Below, piece after piece: positions 1 to 8,318 of a stretch of 25,876 bases of DNA (position 1 is the stretch's first letter; every line of letters begins with the position of its first letter). Location: contig JARBJD010000652.1 in NCBI GenBank assembly GCA_033064195.1, forward strand, positions 1 through 25,876. Direction: 5' to 3'. Under the pieces are notes generated by a model. The model was not told the origin of the DNA and did not search any database. It saw nothing but the letters and a program-made list of their open reading frames with translations. The DNA is from Blattamonas nauphoetae (taxonomy: Eukaryota > Preaxostyla > Oxymonadida). A program made the translations under genes and the position numbers.

Positions 1-284
1 GGACAAGGAACCTGAGGATCTGATAAGATAGAAAAGAAAAACGGTGAAACATAAATACATTGAGTGAATAAAGTCCGTTTCACACGTCATTGTGGCTTTC
101 CAGTGTTCAAGAGGACTGAACATAATTCATTATGGGCCAGATCATTGATCCTCACACACAACTTTCCTCCATGAATTCACACTTAAGTAAACTGTATTTC
201 ACGACAAGAATAATAGTTTCAAAAAAGGAGAAAATTAAAATTCAACTGAAGGATTTGAACCTTAACTCTCCAGTCGTACATTTA
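1..284. other. Flanking DNA, nothing recognised
   Basis: AT-rich sequence with no long frame, no RNA gene and no clear repeat. The phrase 'agtcgtacat' occurs twice about 20 bases apart near 274-302, just before the transposase remnant. Confidence 0.4.
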
Positions 285-600
285 GCAATTTAGTCGTACA
301 TGTAGTAAAGCCCCTGCAGCCGGTCGATCAGTATGTCACGGCCACCATCAAACAAGGCCTACTGAGCTCCATCCGTCCTCAAGCTTTGCTGATGCATCAC
401 AGAAACGCACAGCCTTCATAGAGGCTTTCGACCAGGCTCTCTCAGACGGATTAATAGTTACCAAATCAAGCCGGACTTGTTCATCAAGTCGTACCAAGGC
501 TAGAGAAGAACTATCGAATCACATACGTGATGAAACAGATATCAAACCACATTTTTCACTTCTACGCAAAGTTATCCATCGATCAATCCATTCATTTTTT
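285..600 (+). pseudogene. Remnant of pogo/Tigger-like DDE transposase
   Basis: Near 315-345 the plus strand reads KPLQPVDQYVTATIKQG, which resembles the LLQPLD...F..K motif that carries the third catalytic aspartate in DDE_1 (CENP-B/Tigger/pogo) transposases. Just after, in another frame, comes QKRTAFIEAFDQAL, like the helical segment that follows in the same family. No start, HTH or first aspartate is present, so this is only a C-terminal scrap with at least one frameshift. It differs in sequence from the pogo-like element at 20270-22284, so it is a separate, older insertion. The call rests on motif likeness alone. Confidence 0.4.
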
Positions 601-679
601 CCACCTCTTATGTCTCTTTGTGAATAAACTGAGATTGAAGCCAACTATAAAATCTTGAAATGTTACACTGGGAAAGGGA

Positions 680-952
680 TCAACCAGAAGATAGTTTAAA
701 AACAAGATAGCCAAAGACAGAAATTGACGTCAAAATACCAGTTAAGATGAGATAAATTTCAGAAGGGTTGAAACAGGGTGTGAAATTACCGTCTATGGAT
801 TCGAGAGGAGGTGCATGTTGGGGTGGGGAGTTGAGTGACATTTTGATCAAGTGACCAACGATTTTCCCGCTGTGCTCTCCGCCGCAGAGATCGAACGTGT
901 TGTCCGTGGTTAGAGGTGGAATAGTAGCAGAATCTGGATTCAAGGGCGACAA
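680..952 (-). CDS. Possible C-terminal part of a membrane protein
   Basis: A 90-codon frame on the minus strand. The first 65 residues are polar and proline-rich. The last 25 form one hydrophobic segment (IYLILTGILTSISVFGYLVF) ending in a short tail KLSSG, as in a single-pass protein with a tiny cytoplasmic end. The frame stays open some way upstream of the listed methionine, so it may be a last exon or a broken gene. No family is recognised. It lies between two transposase scraps, so it could also be debris. The membrane segment is seen; that it is a host gene is inference. Confidence 0.25.
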   Translation of the reverse strand: MSPLNPDSATIPPLTTDNTFDLCGGEHSGKIVGHLIKMSLNSPPQHAPPLESIDGNFTPCFNPSEIYLILTGILTSISVFGYLVFKLSSG

Positions 953-1519
953 GATCGAGTCCTTCCACAGAGCCTCCAGATCCGAAGCACAAGGAAGTCG
1001 ACGTTTTGCACGTCCATCCTACGAAGTCTCGATGGAGTGGATGAAAAAGGTGAGGGTGTGCGGTGGATTGACGTCGGAACCATGTCGGAGGGGTTGGATC
1101 AGAGACATGAAGAGGTTTGAAAGATGGGTTGTGAACTGATGATTGGAAGCAACTTGTTCCGTATTGATGGACCAGCTAGAAATCAAGATTGGATCAAAAA
1201 GTTTAAAATATGAGAGAAATGGATGAGAAACGGCATATTCAAGGTAAAAGCTTCACAGAGGAGAACATGGAAGGAGAGCTGAATTTCAGACATACAAAGA
1301 CACATCTGTTGAATTAGCGGGGAGGGAGGTCTTGAAACTCAATGTTGATGCGCCAAACAAACTCTGAGATTGTCGATGTTTGTGCATTCAGCATTTGATT
1401 TGAAAATGAACCCATTGATCCAAATAAATCATCAAAAAGTCACATCATACCAATAACTCGAGTAATGAAATGAAAAAATATAAATTAGCAAGAAATCGTT
1501 GTTGTACGGCCTGATGAAC
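953..1519. other. Flanking DNA, no supported gene
   Basis: Short overlapping frames on both strands (for example 897-1139 plus) show no domain, no biased composition and no start context. No RNA gene or repeat is seen. Confidence 0.35.
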
Positions 1520-1669
1520 ATGTACGGCCTGATGAGGGACTATAAGCCCAAAATTGTCAAAGCCTCTTTCCGCGACACAGGCCTCAATCCACCGACTATC
1601 CAGCCTGTTGCAGCAAAATTGACAGATGCCGAACTCCCCAGAAGGCAATCCAGCACCCGCGCGAAGTAG
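1520..1669 (+). pseudogene. Second scrap of a DDE_1-type transposase C-terminus
   Basis: A 49-codon frame containing KIVKASFRDTGLNPPTIQPV. This matches the family pattern 'I..aF..tGl.P.....v' found near the C-terminus of pogo/Tigger transposases, and the same pattern appears in the element at 20671-21087 as ILSSFRETGLVPFDPNVVL. In the family this segment follows the one seen at 285-600, so both scraps could come from one element interrupted by about 900 bases. Only the C-terminal motif is present. Confidence 0.4.
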
Positions 1670-2289
1670 TGTATAGAACGAATTGGGAACCACGTTGGTA
1701 TAGACGGTACTACTGGGCAAAATCATCATGCCGATTGACACAACAATCGGTGTGATCATTCTGTTGTTCTTTCAAAGCATTTTGACACTCCCAGAAGCTC
1801 CAATTGCACAATCAGCAATTATATGAGGTCCACCTGACCTTCAAATGCTCAGAAACGATTTGAATGATTCCGAACGTTGTTTGAATTGATTCTTGTCAAC
1901 AATGAGATCAAAAATGTTCTGGTCAACATCGATTTTTCATGTTTTTCCAGTTTTAACACAAATCCATTGAAACCAACAGTTGAACCACTTCGAAAAATTC
2001 TGAAAAAATTCTAAAATCTCGGGGACAACGTCGGTCGTCGATCAAAACAATCCCGATGAAAATCGGTTGGGAATTCGTGGAGCTACGTACCGAACTGTGG
2101 TCAAAAAAGAGACCAAAAGTTGATTTTCAGAACTTGCTTAAAACTACTGCTATATGGCTCAAATCCACCTCAAACACCTTCTAAAATTACAAAATCGATT
2201 TTGAAAGGTGAAATTCGCGATAAAAAACACTTTTGGGATTTTGGTTTGATCAAGGCCGGATCGGGATTTTTCTTGATCAACCCATATTC
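1670..2289. other. AT-rich flank, nothing recognised
   Basis: No frame with recognisable content and no RNA gene. The sequence is unlike the satellite that follows. Confidence 0.35.
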
Positions 2290-2870
2290 CATTTTTCGAG
2301 TTTCTCCGATTTTAAAAAATGTATGCGCTTTCAGCACTTCACTTTTAGGATCACTTTTCCTCCTATTTGCGTTTTACGCTTCATTTCGCTCAGGTCGCCT
2401 TTTGGTGGCTCTTTTCATCTTCACTTTTCACCTCATCTTTCTCCACTTTTTCGTCAGTTTTCGTTTTTGACTTAGATCTTTCAAAATCTTCACATTTGCG
2501 TCCTTCCGACGCTTTTCCTAGGTTCCCGATCACCTCACCTTCATAGTCCTCTTTTTTGACGTGCCTTTTCGCCCCACATTTTCACCAACTTTTCCTCACA
2601 TCACTTTTTCTCGAATTAACACCTATCGCCCTTCCGTTCTCACCATTCGAGAAGGCTGTGGCTGAATTTTCAGAATTTTGGTTCATTAGTTCTTTCAAAA
2701 TTTCACTTTTGTCTTTTTTCGTTCTTAACATTTCACTGTTTGTTTACGTTCCAATCACTTCAACGTCTTTCTTCTTTCATTTCTCTTCCCGTTTTCACTT
2801 TCGTTCATTCATCGTTCCTTCTCATTTCACCGATTTCATGGCGCTTTTTCGGACCGTTGGTCCTCTTTGA
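2290..2870. repeat. Pyrimidine-rich degenerate repeat block
   Basis: The plus strand is strongly T- and C-rich, with recurrent words such as TTTTCAC, CACTTTT and TTCGTTC. Their complements (GTGAAAA, AAAAGTG) recur in the purine-rich block that starts at about 2880. The reverse complement also contains 'gatcctaaaagtg', close to the 'gatcctaaaagg' satellite anchor near 3404. I read it as degenerate satellite in opposite orientation. The phenylalanine- and serine-rich frames here are translations of this bias. Confidence 0.4.
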
Positions 2871-2879
2871 CACATCACA

Positions 2880-3379
2880 ATGTTCAAGTTTTCATGAAAG
2901 ATTTCGAAAAAGAAGGGTAAAAGAAGGTGAAACAGGGTAAAATGAAGTGAGCAAGTACAATAGTGAACAGTGAAGTGGAGATCGTGATAATGGCGTGAAA
3001 TTTGACGTGAATAATGTAAACAGAGTCTGTGTTCACATTTTTATCGCATTAAAAACAAGAAAGATTGAAAAATCGAGTGAAATGTTCAATGAGAGGTTCG
3101 AAGACGAAGATCTGAAGCCGACCGCGATCCGTCGGATCCTCGTGACAAGTAGGGAATATGAGAGAACAAAAATTAGTGTAATTGAGGAAAAGAAGGTTCA
3201 GGTGAAACAAACATGAGTGAAGTGGAATTAGATGAATGAACAATGAAAAATGAGTACGGAGAAGTGACCAAAACATGAAATGAGAAGTAACGAAAATGAA
3301 GTGACAAGACAAACAAAACAGGTGAAACAAGAGTAAATAAAGAGGAAAATCAACGTGAAAAGTTCAATAATATCCCAAA
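2880..3379. repeat. Purine-rich degenerate satellite edge
   Basis: A- and G-rich sequence with the same words as the satellite downstream (GTGAAA, AGAGAA, GTTCAATGAGAGG near 3084). The 280-bp period is not clear here. It is probably a decayed edge of the array. Confidence 0.35.
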
Positions 3380-4290
3380 ATGCAAAGAAATGACGAAGGC
3401 AGAGATCGATCCTAAAAGGGGAAAAGAAAGATGATCATGAAAAATGAAGAGGAAAGGAAATGATCAAATGACAAAAAGAGAAGAACAGAGGTATTTTAAG
3501 AGAGAAGAGACAACATACAAATCAAAATTGCGAAAGTTGTTGATCGGTTCAATACGGTATGATCTAGGAAAGAATAAGAGACGGAAATGATGAAGATGAA
3601 AGTGAAAAGCTGAAAGAAAGAAGAGAATAAGAACGAAATGATGACGAAGACGGAAAAGTGCAAAGATGCCGCGGCAATCTTGATTGAACCTAAAAAGTTG
3701 TAAAAAGAGGTGAAAGTGAGAAAACGAGAATCAAAACAAGTTGAAGAAAGAAAAGAAGAGAAGAAAGAAAGTTGTTTAAAGCGATAATCGGAAACATACA
3801 AGGTAAAAACGATGCAATCGATGATCTGTTCAATCTGAGAATACCTGAAGAAAAGAAGGAACAAAACATATGAAAATGGAAGAAAACAGAAGAAAGAAAG
3901 AAGAGAATGAGAGTGACATACTCAATATTACCGGAAAGTTCCAAGTTGGAAAGATGACTGAGATCGAACCTAAAAAGAGGGAAAAAGAGGTGAATATGAA
4001 AAAATGGTGACAAGAGGAAGTGAAACAAAGAGAAGAAGAGAATAAAGAAGGATGTTGTGAACGATAATAAGCAACATACAATGTAAAATTGGAGAAGTGA
4101 TGAAATGTTCACTACGGTGACACCTGAAGAAGAATAAGAGAGAAAACACATGAAAACAGATGAATCATAATGAAGAAAGAAGAGAACAGTAATAAAATGA
4201 CGGAGAAGACGAACAACAACAGAGATGGAGCATGATCATGATCGCATCATAAAAGTTGGTAAAAAGAGGTGAAATTGAAAAATGAAACAT
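3380..4290. repeat. Tandem satellite, about 280-bp period
   Basis: The anchor GAACCTAAAAAG followed by a purine run and AAAAAGAGGTGAA recurs near 3404, 3682, 3961 and 4241, spaced 278, 279 and 280 bases. A second anchor, GTTCAATnnG...CCTGAAGAA, recurs near 3545, 3828 and 4108, and a third, ACATACAAnGTAAAA, near 3513, 3795 and 4076. About three and a half imperfect units can be followed. The serine- and phenylalanine-rich frames on the minus strand are translations of this repeat, not genes. Confidence 0.7.
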
Positions 4291-4469
4291 ACAGTGATGA
4301 TGCCGAGCATCCGCAGGTTCTAAAACACATAAAAGCAGAAAGAAAGAAGGATTGTCGAATTCGGATCAGTCCCCATATTTTGTCAGATTTCCTTGAAATC
4401 GCAAATAGGCTGTTCTTGACATTGATCGTCCTAGAATATGTTGGTAAAATACACAGAAACTGATTGAAC
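4291..4469. other. Junction between satellite and Polinton
   Basis: The satellite stops near 4290, and the first Polinton promoter-like motif appears near 4500. No clean terminal repeat or target duplication is visible. The left edge of the element lies somewhere in this interval or close to it. Confidence 0.3.
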
Positions 4470-4497
4470 ATAATTTCGTTGTTTCTAAAATTGTTTT

Positions 4498-4517
4498 GAC
4501 TTTTTATTTTGTATAAA
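4498..4517 (+). promoter_or_regulatory. Start-proximal motif of left module A
   Basis: GACTTTTTATTTTGTATAAA lies directly against the ATG at 4518. It matches the TTTTTATTTTT-type motif before most genes of the element and marks 4518 as the likely original start. Confidence 0.5.
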
Positions 4518-4798
4518 ATGAACCCGAGAGAAAAGTTGATTGAATCAATGAAAAAGAGAACTGTGAACTTGTGTCTGAGTATGTCCGGAGCACAGAACCA
4601 GTCATCTATGTTCATGAAGGTGTTGAGTGGAGGATAAAACCAAAGTTGTGGAATCAAGGAACCAGACCACACATGTCACAACGTCGACACTACACTCAAT
4701 CGTTCGTGGAGAATGAACTGAGGAAGTACAACTGTGAGCTCGTTGGTGAGTACAAGCAGGTTCTAGTTCCTTCAGAGAAGAATTTGGGGTGTTTCTGA
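4518..4798 (+). pseudogene. Left module A: HEGVEW repeat-type protein
   Basis: Short gene of a family that also occurs, inverted, at 23061-24189. The best frame (from 4571) shows HEGVEWRIKP, then W..G.RPH, then HYTQSFVENELRKYNCELVG, ending SEKNLGCF. The phrase NCELVxEY appears twice, so the protein looks built from a repeated unit. The pattern '..ELxxEY...H.W...P..W..G.R.H' recalls repeat domains in phage and giant-virus proteins of homing-endonuclease type (GYELLSEY...GHEW...P..F..G.RCP), without their cysteines. That link is inference. The module is broken, with one or two breaks. It points inward, like its right-hand relative. Confidence 0.55.
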
Positions 4799-5165
4799 TG
4801 TTCACAAAATTCACGCTGATTTTTTTATTTGAATTTTTATTTTGCATTTGAAGAGTAGGTCCAGTTAGTGCAAGTGTGAGACCTCGACGTAACGTTCCAA
4901 GATACTCAGGCAAAATGGTGCCCTCGTGACTGATGCGTAGAACGAATTGAAGGTTGGATTGGAGACGGATGATCGAAAGATTGTCCCAGGGGTTCATGTT
5001 GGCTTCAGATTCTTTACCAAGAATTTGTCCGTAAATCATGCCCACCCAAGACTTATCCCTTCAAGGAATTCGCTATTCTCTGTGAGAGCGTAGCAGTCAT
5101 TGAGAAGGATTGAGATAGATCGTCCCCAAAGGGGTATCAGGGTGTCCATAGGAAACTCACACGAA
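4799..5165 (+). pseudogene. Left module B, counterpart of 24251-24588
   Basis: The stretch from ACGCTGATTTTTTTATTTG through TTTTGCATTTGAAGAG to about 5165 aligns, inverted, with the right-end sequence from about 24830 down to 24290. Alignable segments include GTTCCAAGATACTCAGGCAA, GGTTCATGTTGGC and ATGCCCACCCAAGACTTA. The short frame from 5038 begins MPTQDLSLQG, versus MPTQDLTLQG on the right. Such conservation between the two ends suggests a small inward-pointing gene or functional terminal DNA. It is broken and no family is certain. The antisense frame at 4602-5045 is taken as a shadow. Confidence 0.45.
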
Positions 5166-5230
5166 CATGAACTGGAACTACTCAACGGCTATTTTTGTCT
5201 TTTTAATTTCAATTAAAGAGCAAATAAAAA

Positions 5231-6164
5231 ATGAATCGTCAAAAATACAATTCACAAATGATTGAGAAAATGATTGATCATAATCTTTCGACGATCACTG
5301 AGAATGCAGCAGTCATTCACTCACTACAGACGGAATTAGAAACTAGATCAGAAAGAAGTCGACACTCTTAAGAAGACAACTGAAGCACAACAGACAGCAA
5401 TATCCTCAATCCAAAACGTCGTTTCAACAAATGGATCAATCAGTTGTTCAGCTGGTATTGCGACACCAGAAATCGGAGGATTGATCAATGTGAATGGAGC
5501 GAAGTGGAATATCTCAGAAGGATCACTTCCGAAGTATCCTGGAACATATCCGGCTTCAACATTTAAGTCTGGCATATCAATCTCACAATCGATTGCAGAA
5601 ACATCAGGAATTCAGTTCAATGGTGATGGCATTATTATGTGGTCACCGTGTGACACACCAGCATTGTATTACTACGATGAGGACACTGGTTCAGGAGTAT
5701 TTTCAATATCACCAACAGGAAGTTTTTCTCAGTTGTCAGACAGAAGAGTCAAAAGAAATATTGTTCCATACCCCAATGTTCTTGAACAACTGAATAAAGT
5801 CGAAATTGTGCAATATCAATTCAACACATTCGACTCGAAGATCAACTAAAGTCACAAAGCAAATTGAAAATGAGACAGATGAAGAACACTTGAAGAGCTG
5901 CAAAGAGAAATGTGAATGCTTGAAGAAAGAAAGTGAGAAGAAACACATTGGTGTGATTGCTCAACAGATCCAAGAAATATTCCCGAAGTCGTGAATGATT
6001 CGAATCCAGATTGTCTTCAAGTTGATTATGCTGAACTCTCTTGCTTCTGTATCAAAGCCATTCAGGAATTATGCTCTATTGTCGGATATCAACAGACACT
6101 CATCAATGAACGAATTCAAAAATATACTTCACTGATCGACACAATGACTAATACTCCAACATGA
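5231..6164 (+). pseudogene. Fibre-like protein with C-terminal Peptidase S74 chaperone domain
   Basis: About 310 codons. The ATG at 5231 follows AGCAAATAAAAA. The N-terminal part is predicted helical (MIEKMIDHNL, VIHSLQTELE, QQTAISSIQNVV), as in a trimer-forming stalk. A middle part rich in Gly, Ser and Thr with beta character follows. From about 5736 comes the S74 signature: SDRRVKRNI, then L..L..VEIVQYQF, then HIGVIAQQIQEIFP and LQVDYAELSCFCIKAIQEL. In phage tail spikes and in MYRF this domain trimerises the protein and cuts itself off at the Ser-Asp near its start. Here it would serve a vertex spike or receptor-binding fibre (inference). The gene is broken, with two or three breaks. It converges with the gene at 6148-6556. 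Confidence 0.75.
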
Positions 6165-6556
6165 GATCAACCAGAAATTCATAATACTCTTTGATTATTT
6201 TTCCATTGATTGTCTCGGTTGTTTCCATCTCAATCGATTCACCAGAACTGTCTTTGAACCAGATCTTCACAATTGATTGTCGAGTGCTTAATTCCCACTT
6301 CTTTCGCTTCGCAATCTGTTCGTTGCAGAAAGCAACATATGAGTCATTGAATGCATCAGTCTGGATCCAATCACCGTGGATCGTAATGTGCTGAGGAATG
6401 TCTTTTGAAATGACTGTCGATGCATCACTAATCTCTTCTTTCACATGGATGAGTTTGCAGTCAAGAAAGTAGATGTATTTTGTTTTCTTGAATTGGTAAA
6501 ATCAGGAGGAGTTGAGCAGTGTGAGAATTCTGAATTGAGAAGTAGCGCTTCACCAT
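6148..6556 (-). pseudogene. Small unknown Polinton gene
   Basis: The ATG at 6556 is preceded by ATTTTATTTTTGTAG (6566-6580), so this is a genuine gene position. Most of the content is in the C-terminal 98 codons: DIPQHITIHGDWIQTD, YVAFCNEQIAKRKKW and IVKIWFKDSSGESIEMETTE, ending EYYEFLVDLMLEY. It is a mixed alpha/beta soluble protein, acidic at its end, without signal peptide or membrane segment. It is broken, with one or two breaks. Its 3' end overlaps the end of the fibre gene by 17 bases, tail to tail. No family is recognised. A role in the virion is possible from its place beside the capsid and fibre genes, but nothing in the sequence proves it. Confidence 0.5.
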
Positions 6557-6595
6557 TTTGTTTTCTACAAAAATAAAATATCATATTTGATTCTT

Positions 6596-8272
6596 TTAAT
6601 AACCTCTCTTCACTTCTTCGAATGCTTCTTGGAGTCGACGATCAATGACGTATCGTACTCGTGGCTGTCCATTTTCTATCCAGAACAACCAGTATGTAGC
6701 TTGATGTAATGCCAAAATTGGTGGAGGAGGACCTTCTGGAGTTGAGGTGAAATATGGATCAGGTTCGCCTTGTTTGATTGGGGTTCCTCTGAAGACAATG
6801 TTCACTGATTCTGCTGTCGAAATACCTTCTTCTCCACCAGCAATTTCACTTCGATCTGTTGGAACCATAAATGTGAATGAAGTTGCATCCGTTGATGGTC
6901 TCAGTTTCCTACTCTCCTTTCCACCATAGACGTAATTGCGAGGTTCACAGATGGAATTCTCAAACTCTTGTGTTGCAGAACAGCCAATGAAATCACCGTT
7001 CACCATCATCATTTGATAGAACTCTGGTGAGTTTGTTGACATTGGGAAATTGGGATAATTATTCCCTAGCATTTCGAAGTGACCAACATATTGAGGATTT
7101 CTGAAGACTGTACATTCATTTGGTCTATCAGGGAATAAGCACATAAGATTCATGAGATTGTTGAGTTTGATACTGATGTTTGATCTCACTCCCATTGCAT
7201 TTGCAGATGATTGAAATGATTGTGTGTCAATTCTTTCTGCTTTCAAGACGTATAATGTCTTTGAATACGTGTTGAAGAGGGATTGCTTCGTTGCATCAGT
7301 GATTTGATATCCGTAGCAAATAGAAGTGACTTTGTCCACCGATGAACTCAGAACCGTGGAAGTGGTTGATTTAACTGTAGTATGCACAATTCCAGTCCTT
7401 GGATCTGGATCTGAATAGGTATAATATTGATAAACTGGATTTCCGATTTGTGTGAATTCCTGAGTCACATTTGTGAATTCTCCATCTTGTAATAGTGCGT
7501 GATGAGATTTGTGTGTAGTATATTTTCCTAATGGATCTTTCTCCACGTATCGTTCAAGTCCTTTTCGAATGACTGTGGGTACTCGAATCGGACAGTACAC
7601 AAGTGAATCAGTTGTCAAATGAAATCTCAAACGTAAATTGCCAAAGATGGAATTTGGATACTGATCAAAAGTACTCAGTGGAAGTAAATTCACAAACGGA
7701 ATAACCAGAGGAATTGTAATTGGGAACATTGTTTCAGTATTAGGAGTTGGAGAAAAGTAGCATCCACAGACACTTGGATCCATTCTCTGAACATTTTCAA
7801 AAGACTGTAGCAATGCTTCATGTTGTTTTTCTTCATAAGACTTGAAAGTGTGGTACAGAAATGATTCGTGAACATGATTATTCTGAAGTGTATTGTCGAT
7901 GATGTTTCCTTTACTGTCGACGAGTCTCATGTCTCGAATGGCATCTGATGATGACTTGTATCCGTAGAACATTGCATACATGTTAGGGTAGTAGTTTCTG
8001 TCTGTCGTCGGTTGCTCATACGGAACAGTAATCGTGAGATCAATTCGCAAATGACTCTTCGCAAACTCAGTCACATCATGACCATCATAGCACAATGGAA
8101 CTTCAATCTCATCTCCAATTCTGCATGGCATTGGAGGATTTGTTGGATGCACTTCTTGGATGGAATACATATGTGGTTCTGAATCCCATTGTTTTGGCAT
8201 ATACGATTGCACTTCGATTTGCTCAATTAGTGTCGATGTTGGTTTGGATTGATTTGCTCTGATACTTCTCAT
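6596..8272 (-). CDS. Major capsid protein candidate (double jelly-roll type)
   Basis: A whole 558-codon frame, in the size range of Polinton major capsid proteins. Its ATG at 8272 follows TATGTTTTATTTTCTATAA. There is no signal peptide or membrane segment. The sequence is beta-rich with conserved-looking blocks: GDEIEVPLCYDG (about 55), FYGYKSSSDAIRDMRL (about 105), FPITIPLVIPFVNLLPLSTF (about 190), YPNSIFGNLRLRF and a C-terminal YWLFWIENGQPRVRYV. The same blocks recur in the neighbouring broken gene (8319-10173), so the two are paralogues. The capsid call rests on length, beta-rich blocks such as 'YP..IFG.L.LRF', the paralogue and the company of ATPase, integrase and polymerase. A double jelly-roll fold is inferred, not visible. 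Confidence 0.7.
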   Translation of the reverse strand: MRSIRANQSKPTSTLIEQIEVQSYMPKQWDSEPHMYSIQEVHPTNPPMPCRIGDEIEVPLCYDGHDVTEFAKSHLRIDLTITVPYEQPTTDRNYYPNMYAMFYGYKSSSDAIRDMRLVDSKGNIIDNTLQNNHVHESFLYHTFKSYEEKQHEALLQSFENVQRMDPSVCGCYFSPTPNTETMFPITIPLVIPFVNLLPLSTFDQYPNSIFGNLRLRFHLTTDSLVYCPIRVPTVIRKGLERYVEKDPLGKYTTHKSHHALLQDGEFTNVTQEFTQIGNPVYQYYTYSDPDPRTGIVHTTVKSTTSTVLSSSVDKVTSICYGYQITDATKQSLFNTYSKTLYVLKAERIDTQSFQSSANAMGVRSNISIKLNNLMNLMCLFPDRPNECTVFRNPQYVGHFEMLGNNYPNFPMSTNSPEFYQMMMVNGDFIGCSATQEFENSICEPRNYVYGGKESRKLRPSTDATSFTFMVPTDRSEIAGGEEGISTAESVNIVFRGTPIKQGEPDPYFTSTPEGPPPPILALHQATYWLFWIENGQPRVRYVIDRRLQEAFEEVKRGY

Positions 8273-8290
8273 TTATAGAAAATAAAACAT
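8273..8290 (-). promoter_or_regulatory. Start-proximal motif of capsid gene
   Basis: On the minus strand TATGTTTTATTTTCTATAA ends directly at the ATG. It is one of about ten copies of the T-rich motif found in the same position before genes of the element. Confidence 0.55.
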
Positions 8291-8318
8291 ACAATATCAT
8301 TATTTTCTTTGACAGTTT

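Noticed and set aside
3496-4151. Hydrophobic Ser/Phe/Leu-rich frames on the minus strand (also 2120-2870 plus)
   Set aside because: They translate the purine/pyrimidine-biased satellite, overlap in several frames, and repeat with its 280-bp period.
3380-4290. CRISPR-like array
   Set aside because: The period is about 280 bp with imperfect units and no short identical repeats with unique spacers.
4602-5045. 147-codon minus-strand frame with a homologous plus frame at 24395-24577
   Set aside because: It runs antisense through modules A and B. The likeness between ends is explained by nucleotide conservation of the modules, and no start motif precedes it.
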